From Nonomuraea muscovyensis (GTDB lineage Bacteria > Actinomycetota > Actinomycetes > Streptosporangiales > Streptosporangiaceae): a DNA stretch of 64,000 nt. Each line of letters opens with the position of its first letter. Position 1 is the stretch's first letter. Both the position numbers and the translations under genes were made by a program. Positions 1-9,300 of this stretch are shown piece after piece. The stretch lies in contig NZ_JACHJB010000004.1 in NCBI RefSeq assembly GCF_014207745.1, positions 744,001-808,000 on the forward strand, written 5' to 3'. The notes under the pieces are model-generated. The model had not been told where the DNA came from, did not search any database, and saw only the letters and a list, made by a program, of their open reading frames with translations.

Positions 1-424
1 CGCAGTAGCCCAGCTCGATCATGTGCTGGAGCTGGATGCCGTTGGTCATGACGACGATGTCGTAGCCCAGCGACTGGCCGGCGCGGAGCACGGGGTCGGC
101 CTTGCCGAAGAACTCGGCGTTCTCCTGGATGACCTCCTTGTACTCGTAGGCGATGCCGGTCTCCTTCTGGAACTGCTTCAGCGGCGCCTGGTCCTCGGGC
201 ATGTACTCCGGCCAGTTGGCGAAGACCACCTTGCCGTGCTTGGTCTGCTTGGCCCAGAAGTCCTGCACCGCGTCGGTCTTCGGCGGCGCCGCCTTCTGCC
301 CCTCCACACCACAGGCGGCCAGGGCCAGGCCCGCGGCGGAGAAACCGGCGATCCGGAAGGCCTCGCGGCGGGTGCGGGGCTGCGTCATGCCCCGCAGCAG
401 AGCGGGGTCGTGCTGGTGGTTCAT
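1..424 (-). CDS. potD: Polyamine (spermidine/putrescine-type) ABC transporter substrate-binding lipoprotein, N-terminal part
   Basis: The gene runs off the left edge, so only about the first 141 residues are visible. The product begins with an RR-containing stretch (TRREAFRIAG), a hydrophobic segment and the lipobox LAACG, so it should be a lipoprotein, possibly Tat-exported, anchored outside the membrane. The mature start resembles PotD/PotF-type solute-binding proteins (VFANWPEYMPEDQ, then an extended-ligand fold start). The ATG at 424 lies 8 bp after the potA stop. A second in-frame ATG at 388 is possible but has no ribosome site. Position directly behind potA and an aldehyde dehydrogenase supports a polyamine or related amine as ligand; the exact ligand is inferred. 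Confidence 0.85.
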   Translation of the reverse strand, partial: MNHQHDPALLRGMTQPRTRREAFRIAGFSAAGLALAACGVEGQKAAPPKTDAVQDFWAKQTKHGKVVFANWPEYMPEDQAPLKQFQKETGIAYEYKEVIQENAEFFGKADPVLRAGQSLGYDIVVMTNGIQLQHMIELGYC

Positions 425-432
425 GTGCTCGG

Positions 433-1500
433 TCAACTTCCTAGTGCGTAGGAGTGCTGCGCCTGCCACGACAGCCACACCGCGTCGCCTCGCTCCGCGA
501 TGTTCCTGGCGTCGTGCGCGTTCTGCTGGAACACCATCACCTCCGTCCCGCCCGCCAGGTTCACGGCGTAGCTGGTGTAGGTCCCCAGGTAGACCACCTC
601 GTTGACGGTCCCGGGCACCACGCTCACCTCGCCGTCCGGCTTCTCGGCGGAGATCGTGATCTTCTCCGGGCGGACGGTCAGCGTGACGTCGCCCTCCCGC
701 TCCGGCACCAGGACCCGGCCGCCGCCCATCTCCAGCACGCCGCCGCTCGCGACGCCGGTCAGGAGGTTGGAGGTGCCGATGAAGCCCGCGACGAAGGCGC
801 TGGCCGGACGCTCGTAGATCTCGCGCGGGCCGGCGAGCTGCTCCACGAGACCGTCCTTCATGACGGCGATGCGGTCGCTCATCGTCAGTGCCTCGCCCTG
901 GTCGTGCGTCACGTACACGAACGTGATGCCGACCTCGCGCTGGATCCGCTTCAGCTCGATCTGCATGGCCTGGCGCAGCTTCAGGTCGAGCGCGCCGAGC
1001 GGCTCGTCGAGCAGCAGCGCCCGCGGCCGGTTGACCAGGGCGCGGGCCAGCGCGACCCGCTGCTGCTGACCGCCCGACATCTCGCGCGGCCGGCGCTTCT
1101 CCCGGCCGGTCAGGTCGACGATCTCCAGCATCTCGCCGACCCGCCGCTTGATCTCCTCCTGCGGCGTCCTGCGCTGCCTGAGGCCGAAGGCCACGTTGTC
1201 CCACACGTTCATGTGCGGGAACAGGGCGTAGGACTGGAAGACCATGTTGACGTCGCGCTTGTTCGGCGGGACGTTCGTCACGTCCTGCCCGCGCAGCCGC
1301 ACCACGCCCTGGGTGGGCTCCTCGAAACCGGCGATCATCCGCATGGTGGTGGTCTTGCCGCAGCCGGAGGGGCCGAGGAGGGAGAAGAACTCCCCCTCGG
1401 CGATGTCCAGCGTGACACCCTTCACCGCCTGGACCGCCTCGCCGTGCGAGACGTACTCCTTGACGACGCCTTCGAGTTCGATCGCGTTCAGCTCGGCCAT
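433..1500 (-). CDS. potA: Polyamine ABC transporter ATP-binding protein
   Basis: A 355-residue ATPase with Walker A GPSGCGKTT at residues ~43-51, the Q-loop region (MVFQSYALFPH), the ABC signature MSGGQQQRVALARAL and Walker B ALLLDEPLGALD. A C-terminal TOBE-like domain (from ~residue 265) is normal for PotA/FbpC/MalK-type importers. It powers uptake through a membrane complex whose permeases are not in view, probably beyond the left edge after potD. It lies 35 bp downstream of the aldehyde dehydrogenase gene on the same strand and is probably co-transcribed with it. Confidence 0.88.
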   Translation of the reverse strand: MAELNAIELEGVVKEYVSHGEAVQAVKGVTLDIAEGEFFSLLGPSGCGKTTTMRMIAGFEEPTQGVVRLRGQDVTNVPPNKRDVNMVFQSYALFPHMNVWDNVAFGLRQRRTPQEEIKRRVGEMLEIVDLTGREKRRPREMSGGQQQRVALARALVNRPRALLLDEPLGALDLKLRQAMQIELKRIQREVGITFVYVTHDQGEALTMSDRIAVMKDGLVEQLAGPREIYERPASAFVAGFIGTSNLLTGVASGGVLEMGGGRVLVPEREGDVTLTVRPEKITISAEKPDGEVSVVPGTVNEVVYLGTYTSYAVNLAGGTEVMVFQQNAHDARNIAERGDAVWLSWQAQHSYALGS

Positions 1501-1535
1501 GTCCAGGTTCTGTTCCTTGTCGTGCCGTTGTCGCG

Positions 1536-2969
1536 TTATTCGCCGATGTAGTGCATGACGTGCTTGACGCGGGTGTAGTCATGCAGCCCGAACACCGACA
1601 GGTCCTTGCCGTAGCCGGAGTGTTTGAAGCCGCCGTGCGGCATCTCCGAGACGAACGGGATGTGAGTGTTGACCCAGACGACGCCGAAGTCGAGCCGGTT
1701 GGACATCCGCATGGCGCGGCCGTGGTCGGAGGTCCACACCGAGCTGCTCAGGCCGTACTGGACGTCGTTGGCCTTGGCCAGCGCGTCGGCCTCGTCGGAG
1801 AAGGTCTGGACGGTGATGACCGGGCCGAAGACCTCGTTCTGCACCATCTCGTCGTCCTGGCGGAGCCCGTCGACGACGGTCGGGGCGAAGAAGTAGCCCT
1901 TGTCGCCGACCCGGTGGCCGCCGGTGAGGACCTTGGCGTGCGAGGGGACCCGCTCGACGAAGCCCTGGACCTTGGCGAGCTGGTTGGCGTTGTTGAGCGG
2001 GCCGTACAGGGCGTCCTCGTCGGACAGGTCGCCCGTGACGGTGGCCGCCGCGGCCTCGGTGAGCGCGGCCACGAACTCGTCGTGCACGCTCTCGTGGACC
2101 AGCACCCGGCAGGCCGCGGTGCAGTCCTGGCCCGCGTTGTAGTAGCCGGCGACGGCGATGTCGGCCGCGGCCTTGCCGAGGTCCTTGACGTCCTCGAAGA
2201 CCACGACGGGCGCCTTGCCGCCCAGCTCCAGGTGGACCCGCTTGAGATCCTCGGCGGCGGTCCTGGCCACCGACATGCCCGCGCCGACCGAACCGGTGAT
2301 GGCGACCATGGCGGCCGTCGGGTGGCCGACCACGAGCGCGCCGGTCTCGCGGTCACCGGTGACGACGTTGAAGACCCCGGCGGGCAGCACCTCGCCGAGA
2401 ATCTCGGCGAGCTTGAGCGTGGCGGCCGGCGTGGTGTCGGAGGGCTTGAGCACGACCGTGTTGCCCGCGGCCAGCGCCGGGGCGATCTTCCACACGGCCA
2501 TCATCATCGGGTAGTTCCACGGCGTGACCTGCCCGACCACGCCGATCGGCTCGTGCCTGATGACGCTGGTGTGCCCGGCCAGGAACTCTCCGGCCGTCGG
2601 GCCCTCCAGCGTGCGCGCGGCGCCGGCGAAGAAGCGGAAGTGGTCGGCGGCCACCGGGGTCTCGTCCTCGGCCATGCGGGCGCGCGGCTTGCCGGTGTTC
2701 AGGCACTCCGCCTCGTTGATCTCGTCGGCCCGCGCGTCGATCGCGTCGGCGACCTTGAGCAGCAGGTTGGCCCGCTCCCCGGGGGTGGTCCGGCCCCATG
2801 ACTCGAACGCGACAGCCGCGGCGGCGTAGGCAGCGTCGACATCCTCCTGGCCGGAGATCGGGGCCTCAAGGTAGGCCTCGCCGGTGCAGGGATCGATGAT
2901 GTCGGAGAATCGGCCGCTCTTGGCGTCCACGAACTCACCGTTGATGAAGTTCTGCAGACGGGTGGTCAA
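1536..2969 (-). CDS. Gamma-aminobutyraldehyde-type NAD(P)+ aldehyde dehydrogenase
   Basis: A 477-residue member of the ALDH superfamily. The general base Glu is in LELGGKAP (~residue 248) and the nucleophile Cys in GQDCTAACR (~282). The family oxidises aldehydes to acids; with PotA/PotD-like genes next door and an agmatinase nearby, the likely step is 4-aminobutanal to GABA in putrescine breakdown (inference). The reading frame stays open far upstream, but homology begins at MTTRLQNFING. A TTG at 2969 preceded by AGGAGG with an 8-nt spacer is the best start. The divergent Lrp-type gene suggests local control. Confidence 0.85.
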   Translation of the reverse strand: MTTRLQNFINGEFVDAKSGRFSDIIDPCTGEAYLEAPISGQEDVDAAYAAAAVAFESWGRTTPGERANLLLKVADAIDARADEINEAECLNTGKPRARMAEDETPVAADHFRFFAGAARTLEGPTAGEFLAGHTSVIRHEPIGVVGQVTPWNYPMMMAVWKIAPALAAGNTVVLKPSDTTPAATLKLAEILGEVLPAGVFNVVTGDRETGALVVGHPTAAMVAITGSVGAGMSVARTAAEDLKRVHLELGGKAPVVVFEDVKDLGKAAADIAVAGYYNAGQDCTAACRVLVHESVHDEFVAALTEAAAATVTGDLSDEDALYGPLNNANQLAKVQGFVERVPSHAKVLTGGHRVGDKGYFFAPTVVDGLRQDDEMVQNEVFGPVITVQTFSDEADALAKANDVQYGLSSSVWTSDHGRAMRMSNRLDFGVVWVNTHIPFVSEMPHGGFKHSGYGKDLSVFGLHDYTRVKHVMHYIGE

Positions 2970-3037
2970 GGCAATGACCTCCTGGTGAGGTGGCTGAGAT
3001 GCCGCGACTCTTACAGAGCACATGCATCTCGACAAGG

Positions 3038-3073
3038 GATTTCGTGGCGAAGATATCAAATTGCTACGAAATC
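3038..3073. promoter_or_regulatory. Inverted repeat between the aldehyde dehydrogenase and lrp-like genes
   Basis: Two perfect 8-bp arms, GATTTCGT (3038-3045) and ACGAAATC (3066-3073), lie 28 bp apart centre to centre in an AT-richer gap between divergent genes. This is a plausible operator for the adjacent Lrp/AsnC regulator, whose family binds repeated dyads and is usually autoregulated. No direct binding evidence. Confidence 0.45.
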
Positions 3074-3173
3074 GCTTGACAGGACCGCCAGAACTGACAA
3101 CATGTCGCACCAGGACGGCAATGAGACGGGAACGCGCCCGTAACGGCGCGACCGGCTGGGAGGACTCCGCGCA

Positions 3174-3668
3174 ATGACGACGCCGCCGCGCGTGCGCCGC
3201 ACCAACGCCGCAACGCCCGGGCCATTCGTGCTCGACGATTTGTCCAAGCAGATCATCGAGCAGCTCCAGGCCGACGGGCGCATGCCGTACGCGGCGATCG
3301 GCAAGGCGGTCGGCCTGTCGGAGGCCGCGGTGCGCCAGCGCGTCCAGCGCCTGCAGGAGGCGGGGGTCATGCAGATCGTCGCGGTGACGGACCCGCTGAC
3401 GCTGGGCTTCCCGCGCCAGGCGATGATCGGCGTCAACTGCGAGGGCGATCTCGACACGGTGGCCGACGAGCTGGCCGCGATCGAGGAGATCGACTATGTG
3501 GTGCTCACGGCGGGCTCTTTCGACCTGATCGTCGAGGTGGTCTGCGAGGGGGACGGCCATCTTTTGGAAATTTTGAGCAAAATTCGCGCCATCCCGTCGG
3601 TGCGGACCACCGAGTCCTTCGTCTATCTCAAGTTGCGCAAGCAGACCTACTCCTGGGGCACCCGCTGA
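3174..3668 (+). CDS. Lrp/AsnC family transcriptional regulator
   Basis: A 164-residue protein with the classic two-part build: N-terminal winged HTH (DDLSKQIIEQLQADGRMPYA ... VGLSEAAVRQRVQRLQEAG, residues ~20-65) and a C-terminal RAM ligand-binding domain (~75-150). The family forms dimers to octamers and senses amino acids or related amines. It is transcribed away from the aldehyde dehydrogenase, so it probably controls the polyamine block. Its last 22 bp overlap the 3' end of the convergent cyclase gene. Confidence 0.9.
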   Translation: MTTPPRVRRTNAATPGPFVLDDLSKQIIEQLQADGRMPYAAIGKAVGLSEAAVRQRVQRLQEAGVMQIVAVTDPLTLGFPRQAMIGVNCEGDLDTVADELAAIEEIDYVVLTAGSFDLIVEVVCEGDGHLLEILSKIRAIPSVRTTESFVYLKLRKQTYSWGTR

Positions 3669-4351
3669 CCGAGCCGCGCGACGGCTCTGACGGGCGCCCC
3701 GTCCGCCGCCCCCAGCCGGAGCGGCAGCATCGACACCTCCACCGCCCGTCCCTCCTCCTGCGCGGCGACCAGCCGGTCGAGCCCCGTGAGGTTCTCGGCG
3801 ATGACGGCGTGCGCGCCGCACAGCACGCGGTGCGCGGGAAGCTCCTCCGCCGGGGTGGGGTCGACGCTCAGCGCGTCGATCCCCACCGTCCTGACGCCCC
3901 GCTCCACCAGGAGCGTGGCGGCCTCCTCGGTCAGGTACGGGTGCTCCAGGTACGCCTGGCTCCCCCAGTGCGCCGACCAGCCGGTCGCCACCAGCACGAT
4001 CATCCCGGCCGGGACCGCCGCGAACGCCTCCGGCCCGATGGGTGAGCGCGGCCTCAGCCCGCGGCGGTCGACGACGACGGCCGGTCCGGTGAAGCGCTCC
4101 AGCGGCAGTTCCTCCAGCGTGGGCAGCGCGTCGTCGATGTGGAACGGCGCGTCCACGTGCGTGCCCGATTGGGAGCCCAGGTGTACCGACAGCACGTTGA
4201 CGCCGTCGCGGGCCACGGTGAGCGCCGCGGCGAGGGTCACCTCCGGGTCGCCGGGATAGACCGGCATCCCGGTGGCGATCGGCACGGACAGATCGACGAG
4301 TTCCATGCCGGACATCATGCCGGGCAGGATGCCGGACGGTGTGCTGGGCAC
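3647..4351 (-). CDS. Cyclase-family metal hydrolase (kynurenine formamidase-like)
   Basis: About 223-234 residues with the hallmark metal-binding motif SGTHVDAPFH (~residues 62-75) of the cyclase/arylformamidase family (PF04199), which hydrolyses amides or formamides. It directly follows the NCS1 permease gene and may act on the compound the permease imports; the substrate is unknown. The start is uncertain: GTG at 4351, just after the permease stop, or ATG at 4318 beginning MMSGMELVDLSVP, which fits the family N-terminus better. No strong ribosome site at either. Confidence 0.75.
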   Translation of the reverse strand: MPSTPSGILPGMMSGMELVDLSVPIATGMPVYPGDPEVTLAAALTVARDGVNVLSVHLGSQSGTHVDAPFHIDDALPTLEELPLERFTGPAVVVDRRGLRPRSPIGPEAFAAVPAGMIVLVATGWSAHWGSQAYLEHPYLTEEAATLLVERGVRTVGIDALSVDPTPAEELPAHRVLCGAHAVIAENLTGLDRLVAAQEEGRAVEVSMLPLRLGAADGAPVRAVARLGQRVPQE

Positions 4352-4352
4352 G

Positions 4353-5870
4353 TCACACGGCCGGCTCGGCCGCCGCGTCCACGATGGGCGGGACCGGGGT
4401 GTCCGCGGTGCGCACCAGCCGCGGCCCCGCCGGGCCGTACACCTCGCGCGGCTCCGGGAAGATCGCCAGCAGCGCCAGGTAGAGCAGCGCGGCCACGGCC
4501 AGTCCGACCGGCAGCGACACGTCCACCCCGCCGGCCAGGTCGCCGAGCGGGCCGACGAACTGGCCCGGCAGGTTGACGAACATCAGCGCCAGGCCCGCCG
4601 AGGCGAGCCAGGCGGTCATGCCGCGCCAGTTCCAGCCGTGGGCGAACCAGTAGCGGCCGCCGCGCTGACGCCGGTTGAACACCTGCAGCGCGTCCGGGTC
4701 GTACCAGCCCCTGCGGGTCACGTAGCCGAGCATCATGATCACCATCCAGGGGGCGGTGCAGGTGATGATCAGCGTGGCGAACGTCGAGATGCTCTGCGTC
4801 AGGTTGGCGGCGAAGCGGCCGACGAAGATGAACGCGATCGCCAGCGTGCCGATGAACACCGTGGCCCGCACCCGGGAGAAGCGCGGGAAGACGCTGGAGA
4901 AGTCCAGCCCGGTGCCGTAGAGGGAGGTCGTGCCGGTGGACATGCCGCCGATCAGCGCGATCAGGCACACGGGCACGAAGTACCAGGTGGGGGCGATGGC
5001 CAGCAGGCCGCCGACGTAGTTGGGCGCGGCGGGGTCCACGTACTGGGCGGCCCTGGCGGCGATGATCGAGGCCGTGGCCAGGCCGAAGAAGAACGGCAGG
5101 ATGGTGGCGATCTGCGACAGGAAGGCGGCCGCCAGCACCTTGCGCCGCGGCGTGCCGGCGGGGATGTAGCGGGACCAGTCGCCGAGGAAGGCGCCGAACG
5201 ACACCGGGTTCGACAGCACGATCAGCGCCGCGCCGATGAACGACGGCCAGAACAGCGGGTCTCCCGGCGACAGCGCGCCCGCGTAGGACGGGTCGAAGTC
5301 CCCGGCGAAGGCGAACGCCCCCAGGACGAACAGCAGCGACGCCGCCACGACCGCGATCTTGTTGACGAACAGCATGAAGCGGAACCCGTACACGCACACG
5401 ACCAGCACCAGGCCCGCGAAGATCGCGTAGGCGGCGGCGTAGGCGACGTCGGACTCCGGCAGGCCGACCAGCCGGTGCGCGCCGCCGACGAGCGCGTCGC
5501 CCGACGACCACACGGAGATGGAGAAGAACGCGACGGCGGTCAGCAGCGCCAGGAACGAGCCCACGATCCTGCCGTGCACGCCCAGGTGAGCGGAGGAGGA
5601 GACGGCGTTGTTGGTGCCGTTCAGCGGGCCGAACAGGGACAGCGGCGCGAGGATCAGCGCGCCCACCACCAGGCCGAGCCCGGTGGCGGCCAGGCCCTGC
5701 CAGAACGACAGCCCGAACAGGATGGGGAAGGAGCCGAGCACGCAGGTGGCGAAGGTGTTCGCACCGCCGAAGGCCACCCTGAACAGGTCGAACGGCCGGG
5801 CGGTGCGGTCGGCGTCGGGGATGCGCTCGACGCCGTAGGTCTCGATCTCGGTGATGGGGGCACTGGTCAT
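4353..5870 (-). CDS. NCS1-family permease (cytosine/allantoin/hydantoin type)
   Basis: A 505-residue polytopic protein with about 12 predicted membrane helices, including the family-typical N-terminal [16 protein letters not shown] and [12 protein letters not shown] regions. NCS1 carriers import nucleobases, hydantoins, allantoin or thiamine with Na+ or H+. The ATG at 5870 overlaps the agmatinase stop in an ATGA, so the two are translationally coupled. Neighbouring ureohydrolase, cyclase-family hydrolase and PucR regulator suggest a nitrogen-rich substrate such as a ureide or guanidino compound (inference). Confidence 0.82.
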   Translation of the reverse strand: MTSAPITEIETYGVERIPDADRTARPFDLFRVAFGGANTFATCVLGSFPILFGLSFWQGLAATGLGLVVGALILAPLSLFGPLNGTNNAVSSSAHLGVHGRIVGSFLALLTAVAFFSISVWSSGDALVGGAHRLVGLPESDVAYAAAYAIFAGLVLVVCVYGFRFMLFVNKIAVVAASLLFVLGAFAFAGDFDPSYAGALSPGDPLFWPSFIGAALIVLSNPVSFGAFLGDWSRYIPAGTPRRKVLAAAFLSQIATILPFFFGLATASIIAARAAQYVDPAAPNYVGGLLAIAPTWYFVPVCLIALIGGMSTGTTSLYGTGLDFSSVFPRFSRVRATVFIGTLAIAFIFVGRFAANLTQSISTFATLIITCTAPWMVIMMLGYVTRRGWYDPDALQVFNRRQRGGRYWFAHGWNWRGMTAWLASAGLALMFVNLPGQFVGPLGDLAGGVDVSLPVGLAVAALLYLALLAIFPEPREVYGPAGPRLVRTADTPVPPIVDAAAEPAV

Positions 5871-6823
5871 GACATCTCCCGCGACTGGTCTGACGGTGTC
5901 TGCGACAGGGCGAGCAGGCTGACGAGGTCGTAGGCGACATGGGAGGCCGCGATCGAGGTGATGTCGGCGTGGTCGTAGGCGGGGGCGACCTCCACCACGT
6001 CGGCGCCGACGATGCGGCACCCGGCCAGGCCGCGCAGGATCTCCAGCAGCTCGCGGCTGGTCAGGCCGCCCGCCTCGGGGGTGCCGGTGCCGGGGGCGTG
6101 CGCCGGGTCCAGCACGTCGATGTCGATCGACACGTACAGCGGCCGGTCGCCGACGCGCCGCCGCAGCACGTCGGTCACCTCCCGCACGCCGCGGTACAGG
6201 ACGTCGGCCGCGGTGAGGATGCCGAACCCGAGCCGGCGGTCCTCCTCCAGGTCCTTGCGTCCGTACAGGGGGCCGCGGATGCCGACGTGGCTGAGCGCCT
6301 CGGTGTCGACGACGCCCTCCTCGACGGCACGCCGGAACGGGGTGCCGTGGGTGTACTCGGCGCCGAAGTAGGTGTCCCAGGTGTCGAGGTGGGCGTCGAA
6401 GTGCAGCACCGCCACCGGGCCGTGCCGCCTGGCGACCGACCGGAGCAGCGGCAGCGCGATCGTGTGGTCGCCGCCGATGGTGACCAGGCGGGCGTCGATC
6501 GCGTCCGCCGCCTCCTCGATGCTCTCGATCGCCTGGGCGATGTCGAACGGGTTGGCCGCGATGTCGCCCGCGTCCGCGACCTGGACGCGCTCGAACGGGC
6601 TGACGTCCAGCCCCGGATGGTACGGCCGCAGCAGCCGGGACGCCTCACGGACGGCCGCGGGCCCGAACCTCGCGCCCGGCCGGTAGGACACGCCGCTGTC
6701 GAACGGCACTCCCACGACGGCCACGTCCGCCCGGCCGACCTCGTCCAGGCGGGGCAGGCGGGCGAAGGTGGCGGGACCGGCGAAGCGGGGGACCTGTGCG
6801 GAGTCGACGGGACCTCTGTTCAT
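5867..6823 (-). CDS. speB: Agmatinase/guanidino-acid ureohydrolase
   Basis: A 318-residue arginase-superfamily enzyme. Binuclear Mn-binding motifs are all present: GGDHT (~116-120), FDAHLDTWD (~140) and [19 protein letters not shown] (~232-250). Agmatinase makes putrescine and urea. Close relatives act on 4-guanidinobutyrate or guanidinopropionate, so the substrate cannot be fixed from sequence. The ATG at 6823 matches the family N-terminus; the frame is open further upstream but overlaps the promoter. First gene of the leftward operon, divergent from pucR. Confidence 0.82.
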   Translation of the reverse strand: MNRGPVDSAQVPRFAGPATFARLPRLDEVGRADVAVVGVPFDSGVSYRPGARFGPAAVREASRLLRPYHPGLDVSPFERVQVADAGDIAANPFDIAQAIESIEEAADAIDARLVTIGGDHTIALPLLRSVARRHGPVAVLHFDAHLDTWDTYFGAEYTHGTPFRRAVEEGVVDTEALSHVGIRGPLYGRKDLEEDRRLGFGILTAADVLYRGVREVTDVLRRRVGDRPLYVSIDIDVLDPAHAPGTGTPEAGGLTSRELLEILRGLAGCRIVGADVVEVAPAYDHADITSIAASHVAYDLVSLLALSQTPSDQSREMS

Positions 6824-6855
6824 GCCAGGCAGTTTTCGCCAAGCCTCTGACCTGC

Positions 6856-6865
6856 GACAATTGTC
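6856..6865. promoter_or_regulatory. Palindrome GACAATTGTC in the agmatinase/pucR gap
   Basis: A perfect 10-bp palindrome placed in the 70-bp gap between the divergent agmatinase and PucR genes. PucR-type regulators bind short dyads in such gaps, so it is a candidate operator. A single copy of this length can arise by chance. Confidence 0.35.
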
Positions 6866-6893
6866 CACACCACGAACCGTTACGGTGTGTGTT

Positions 6894-8357
6894 GTGGCTG
6901 ACCACAAGGTGACGGTCGAGGACCTCCTGCGTTCCCCTGCCCTGCAGCTGCGCCTGCTGGCCGGGGAGGCGGGGCTCGGGCGGTCGGTGTCCTGGGCGCA
7001 CGTGAGCGAGCTGGACGACCCGACCCCGTGGCTGCTCGGGGCCGAGGTGATCATGACGACGGGCATCGGCGTGCCGCGCTCCGCCGCCCGGCAGCGCGCC
7101 TACCTCGAACGGCTGGACGACGCCGGGGTGTCGGCTCTCGCGCTGTCCGCGCACCTGCACACGCCGCCGCTGCACCCGGCCTTCTTCGCCGCAGCCGAGG
7201 AGCGCGGCATGCCGGTGCTGGAGGTGCCGCTGGCTGTGCCGTTCATCGCCATCGCGCAGGAGGTCGCCGCGGCGGTGCAGGAGGACGCCCGGCACCGGCT
7301 GGGCGCGCAGTTGCAGGTGTTCGGCGCGCTGCGGTGGCTGGCGGCCGAGGCGCTCGACGCGGCCACGCTGTTCAAGCGGCTGGAGCGGCTGTCGGGCTAC
7401 GCGGTCTACCTGTGCACGCCCCAGGGGCGTCCGCTGCTGCCCGGTGTGCCGGTGCCGCCCTCGCCGGACGTGCTGCCGTCGGAGCCGGACGCGCCGCCGA
7501 CCGTCCCCGGCGGGTTCGTCCTGGCGGTGCCGGCGCCGGGCGGGCCGGCCGGTTTCCTGGTGGCGTTCGAGCGGGAGGGCGCCCGCCCGGCGGGGCTGGC
7601 CGTGGTGCAGCACATCGCCACCGTGGCCGCCCTACAGGTCGCCATGGCCCGCCACGAGCGCGAGACGCTCCGCCGCGAGGGCGCCGAGACGCTGGCCGAA
7701 CTCCTCCAGGACGTCCTCGACCCGCCCGCCGCCCGCCGCCGCCTGGCCCGGCACGGCCTCCCGCTCGACGCGGGCACCGTGCTGCTGGTGGTGCGCGACG
7801 TCGCGGACGACGCCCTGCGCCGGGCCCTGGACGACCACCCGCACCTCGTGCTGCGCCGCGGCGACGGCCACTACGTGCTGGGCGGCCCAGCGCTGGCCCC
7901 GGCCGTCGCCGCCGTGCCGGGAGTGGCAGCGGGGATGAGCCGCCCCTTCCCGCCGGGCGAGTCGATGCGGGTCGCCCAGCGCGAGGCCGTCTGGGCGGCG
8001 ACCCGGGCCGCGGAGTCAGGCCGGGCGATGGTGCACTACGGCGACGACACCACCGGCCGCTGGCTGCCCGACGATCCGGCCGTCCTCGCGGCCCTGGTGC
8101 GCGCCGTGCTCGGCGAGGTGCTGGCCTACGACGAGGCCCACGACTCGCACCTGCTCACCTCGGCCCGCACCTGGATGGAACGCGACCGCCGCACGGACGA
8201 CGCGGCGACGGCCCTGCACATCCACCCCAACACGCTGGCCTACCGGCTGCGCCGCTTCGCCGCCCTCACGGGCCGCGACCTGTCGTCGAGCGCCGCCTTC
8301 GCCGAGGTCTGGCTGGCCATCCAGGCCGCCCGCAGCCTCGGCCTCCACGACCAGTGA
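6894..8357 (+). CDS. PucR-family transcriptional regulator
   Basis: A 487-residue regulator with an N-terminal PucR ligand-sensing domain ([20 protein letters not shown] ... EVIMTTGIG, residues ~5-130), a central GGDEF-like/linker region and a C-terminal PucR-type HTH ([24 protein letters not shown], ~437-465). The family controls purine, ureide, GABA or polyamine use. GTG at 6894 fits the domain start. Transcribed away from the agmatinase-permease-cyclase operon, which it probably controls. Confidence 0.88.
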   Translation: MADHKVTVEDLLRSPALQLRLLAGEAGLGRSVSWAHVSELDDPTPWLLGAEVIMTTGIGVPRSAARQRAYLERLDDAGVSALALSAHLHTPPLHPAFFAAAEERGMPVLEVPLAVPFIAIAQEVAAAVQEDARHRLGAQLQVFGALRWLAAEALDAATLFKRLERLSGYAVYLCTPQGRPLLPGVPVPPSPDVLPSEPDAPPTVPGGFVLAVPAPGGPAGFLVAFEREGARPAGLAVVQHIATVAALQVAMARHERETLRREGAETLAELLQDVLDPPAARRRLARHGLPLDAGTVLLVVRDVADDALRRALDDHPHLVLRRGDGHYVLGGPALAPAVAAVPGVAAGMSRPFPPGESMRVAQREAVWAATRAAESGRAMVHYGDDTTGRWLPDDPAVLAALVRAVLGEVLAYDEAHDSHLLTSARTWMERDRRTDDAATALHIHPNTLAYRLRRFAALTGRDLSSSAAFAEVWLAIQAARSLGLHDQ

Positions 8358-8381
8358 CGGCTCCGCCCGGTCGTCAACGAC

Positions 8382-9263
8382 CTAGGCGAAAAGCTCCTCC
8401 ACCGACTCGACGGCGGGCGCCCGCAGGACCCACTTCCGCAGAACGTCCAGGTCGGTGGTGGACATGATGCGCGCCCGGTCCGCCTCGGTCAGCGGAACCC
8501 GCCGGTGGTCGAGCAGCAGCAGCACGGCCTCCGCCTCGCCCTCGGCCTTCCCCTCGGTCTTCCCCTCGGCTCTTCCCTCGGCCTTGAGGCTGCGTGCGTA
8601 CTCGCCCTGGTAGAGGTGCGTCTGGGTGGCCATGAGTCGCTCCATCTCCTTCTGAGCATCGTCTCTCAGCGACACGAGGACGTACTCAGCGTAACGTGTG
8701 GCGATCGGAAGGTCGACGGATGCCAGTGCCTCGGTCAGGGTGGCGAGGATGGCGTTGACCTGCGGGTCGTAGTTGTGGGTGATCGCCGAGACAGCGGCGA
8801 GGCCGATGTTGCCGATGGCCTCCGCGACGTCGGTGATGACGGGCGTGTTGTCGGGGCCGATCACGAGAGGCGTCAGTGTCAGCCCCGGGTGTCCGGTCTC
8901 GATGGGAGTGGCCGCCCACCTGGCCGTGGCCCGGTCGGGGCAGATCACCACCAGGCAGACCGGACACTGGTCGCGGGCCCTCAGGTTGGCGATGTAGGCC
9001 GGCCAGGAGAAGCGTTTCGCCTTGGACGGCCGCAGTTGAACCTCGGCGATGACGCCGAGTCTGGCCTCGGCGCCGTCGCCGTAGAGCAGGGCCGCGTCCG
9101 CCCGGTACTCGACCGGTACGCACTCGGACAGGTCGCACGAGACCACCTTGGCCTCGGCCGATTCGGGGATGGGCAGATCGAAGAGGGCACGCAGCATGTG
9201 CGCGGTGTGCTCGGGCACGAGCGTAGTGATCTTGACCAGCCCCTCATGGAGGGGGGTAACCAT
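8382..9263 (-). CDS. Rpn/PD-(D/E)XK nuclease-like transposase-family protein
   Basis: A 293-residue protein with a nuclease-like core (ALLYGDG ... RLGVIAEVQLRPSKAKRF, residues ~58-85, with D, E and Q/K spacing as in PD-(D/E)XK folds) and a charged linker of repeated EG[RK]xEGK units (~228-245) before a short C-terminal helical region. This layout is typical of the Rpn/YhgA-like families that are abundant in Streptosporangiales. The function is unproven; relatives promote recombination or act in defence. It stands alone between pucR and the mannosidase operon. Confidence 0.6.
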   Translation of the reverse strand: MVTPLHEGLVKITTLVPEHTAHMLRALFDLPIPESAEAKVVSCDLSECVPVEYRADAALLYGDGAEARLGVIAEVQLRPSKAKRFSWPAYIANLRARDQCPVCLVVICPDRATARWAATPIETGHPGLTLTPLVIGPDNTPVITDVAEAIGNIGLAAVSAITHNYDPQVNAILATLTEALASVDLPIATRYAEYVLVSLRDDAQKEMERLMATQTHLYQGEYARSLKAEGRAEGKTEGKAEGEAEAVLLLLDHRRVPLTEADRARIMSTTDLDVLRKWVLRAPAVESVEELFA

Positions 9264-9297
9264 GGCCGAGATATTACTCTACGCGAGCACGCCGCAA
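9264..9297 (-). promoter_or_regulatory. Probable leaderless promoter of the Rpn-like gene
   Basis: On the minus strand a -10-like TAATAT lies 7 nt before the ATG at 9263, with TTGCGG 15 nt upstream of it. There is no Shine-Dalgarno sequence, which fits a leaderless mRNA as is common in actinobacteria. Confidence 0.45.
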
Positions 9298-9300
9298 CGC

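Noticed and set aside
2970-3821. N-terminal extension of the aldehyde dehydrogenase frame
   Set aside because: The open frame continues upstream through the divergent Lrp gene, but homology begins at the TTG with a strong ribosome site.
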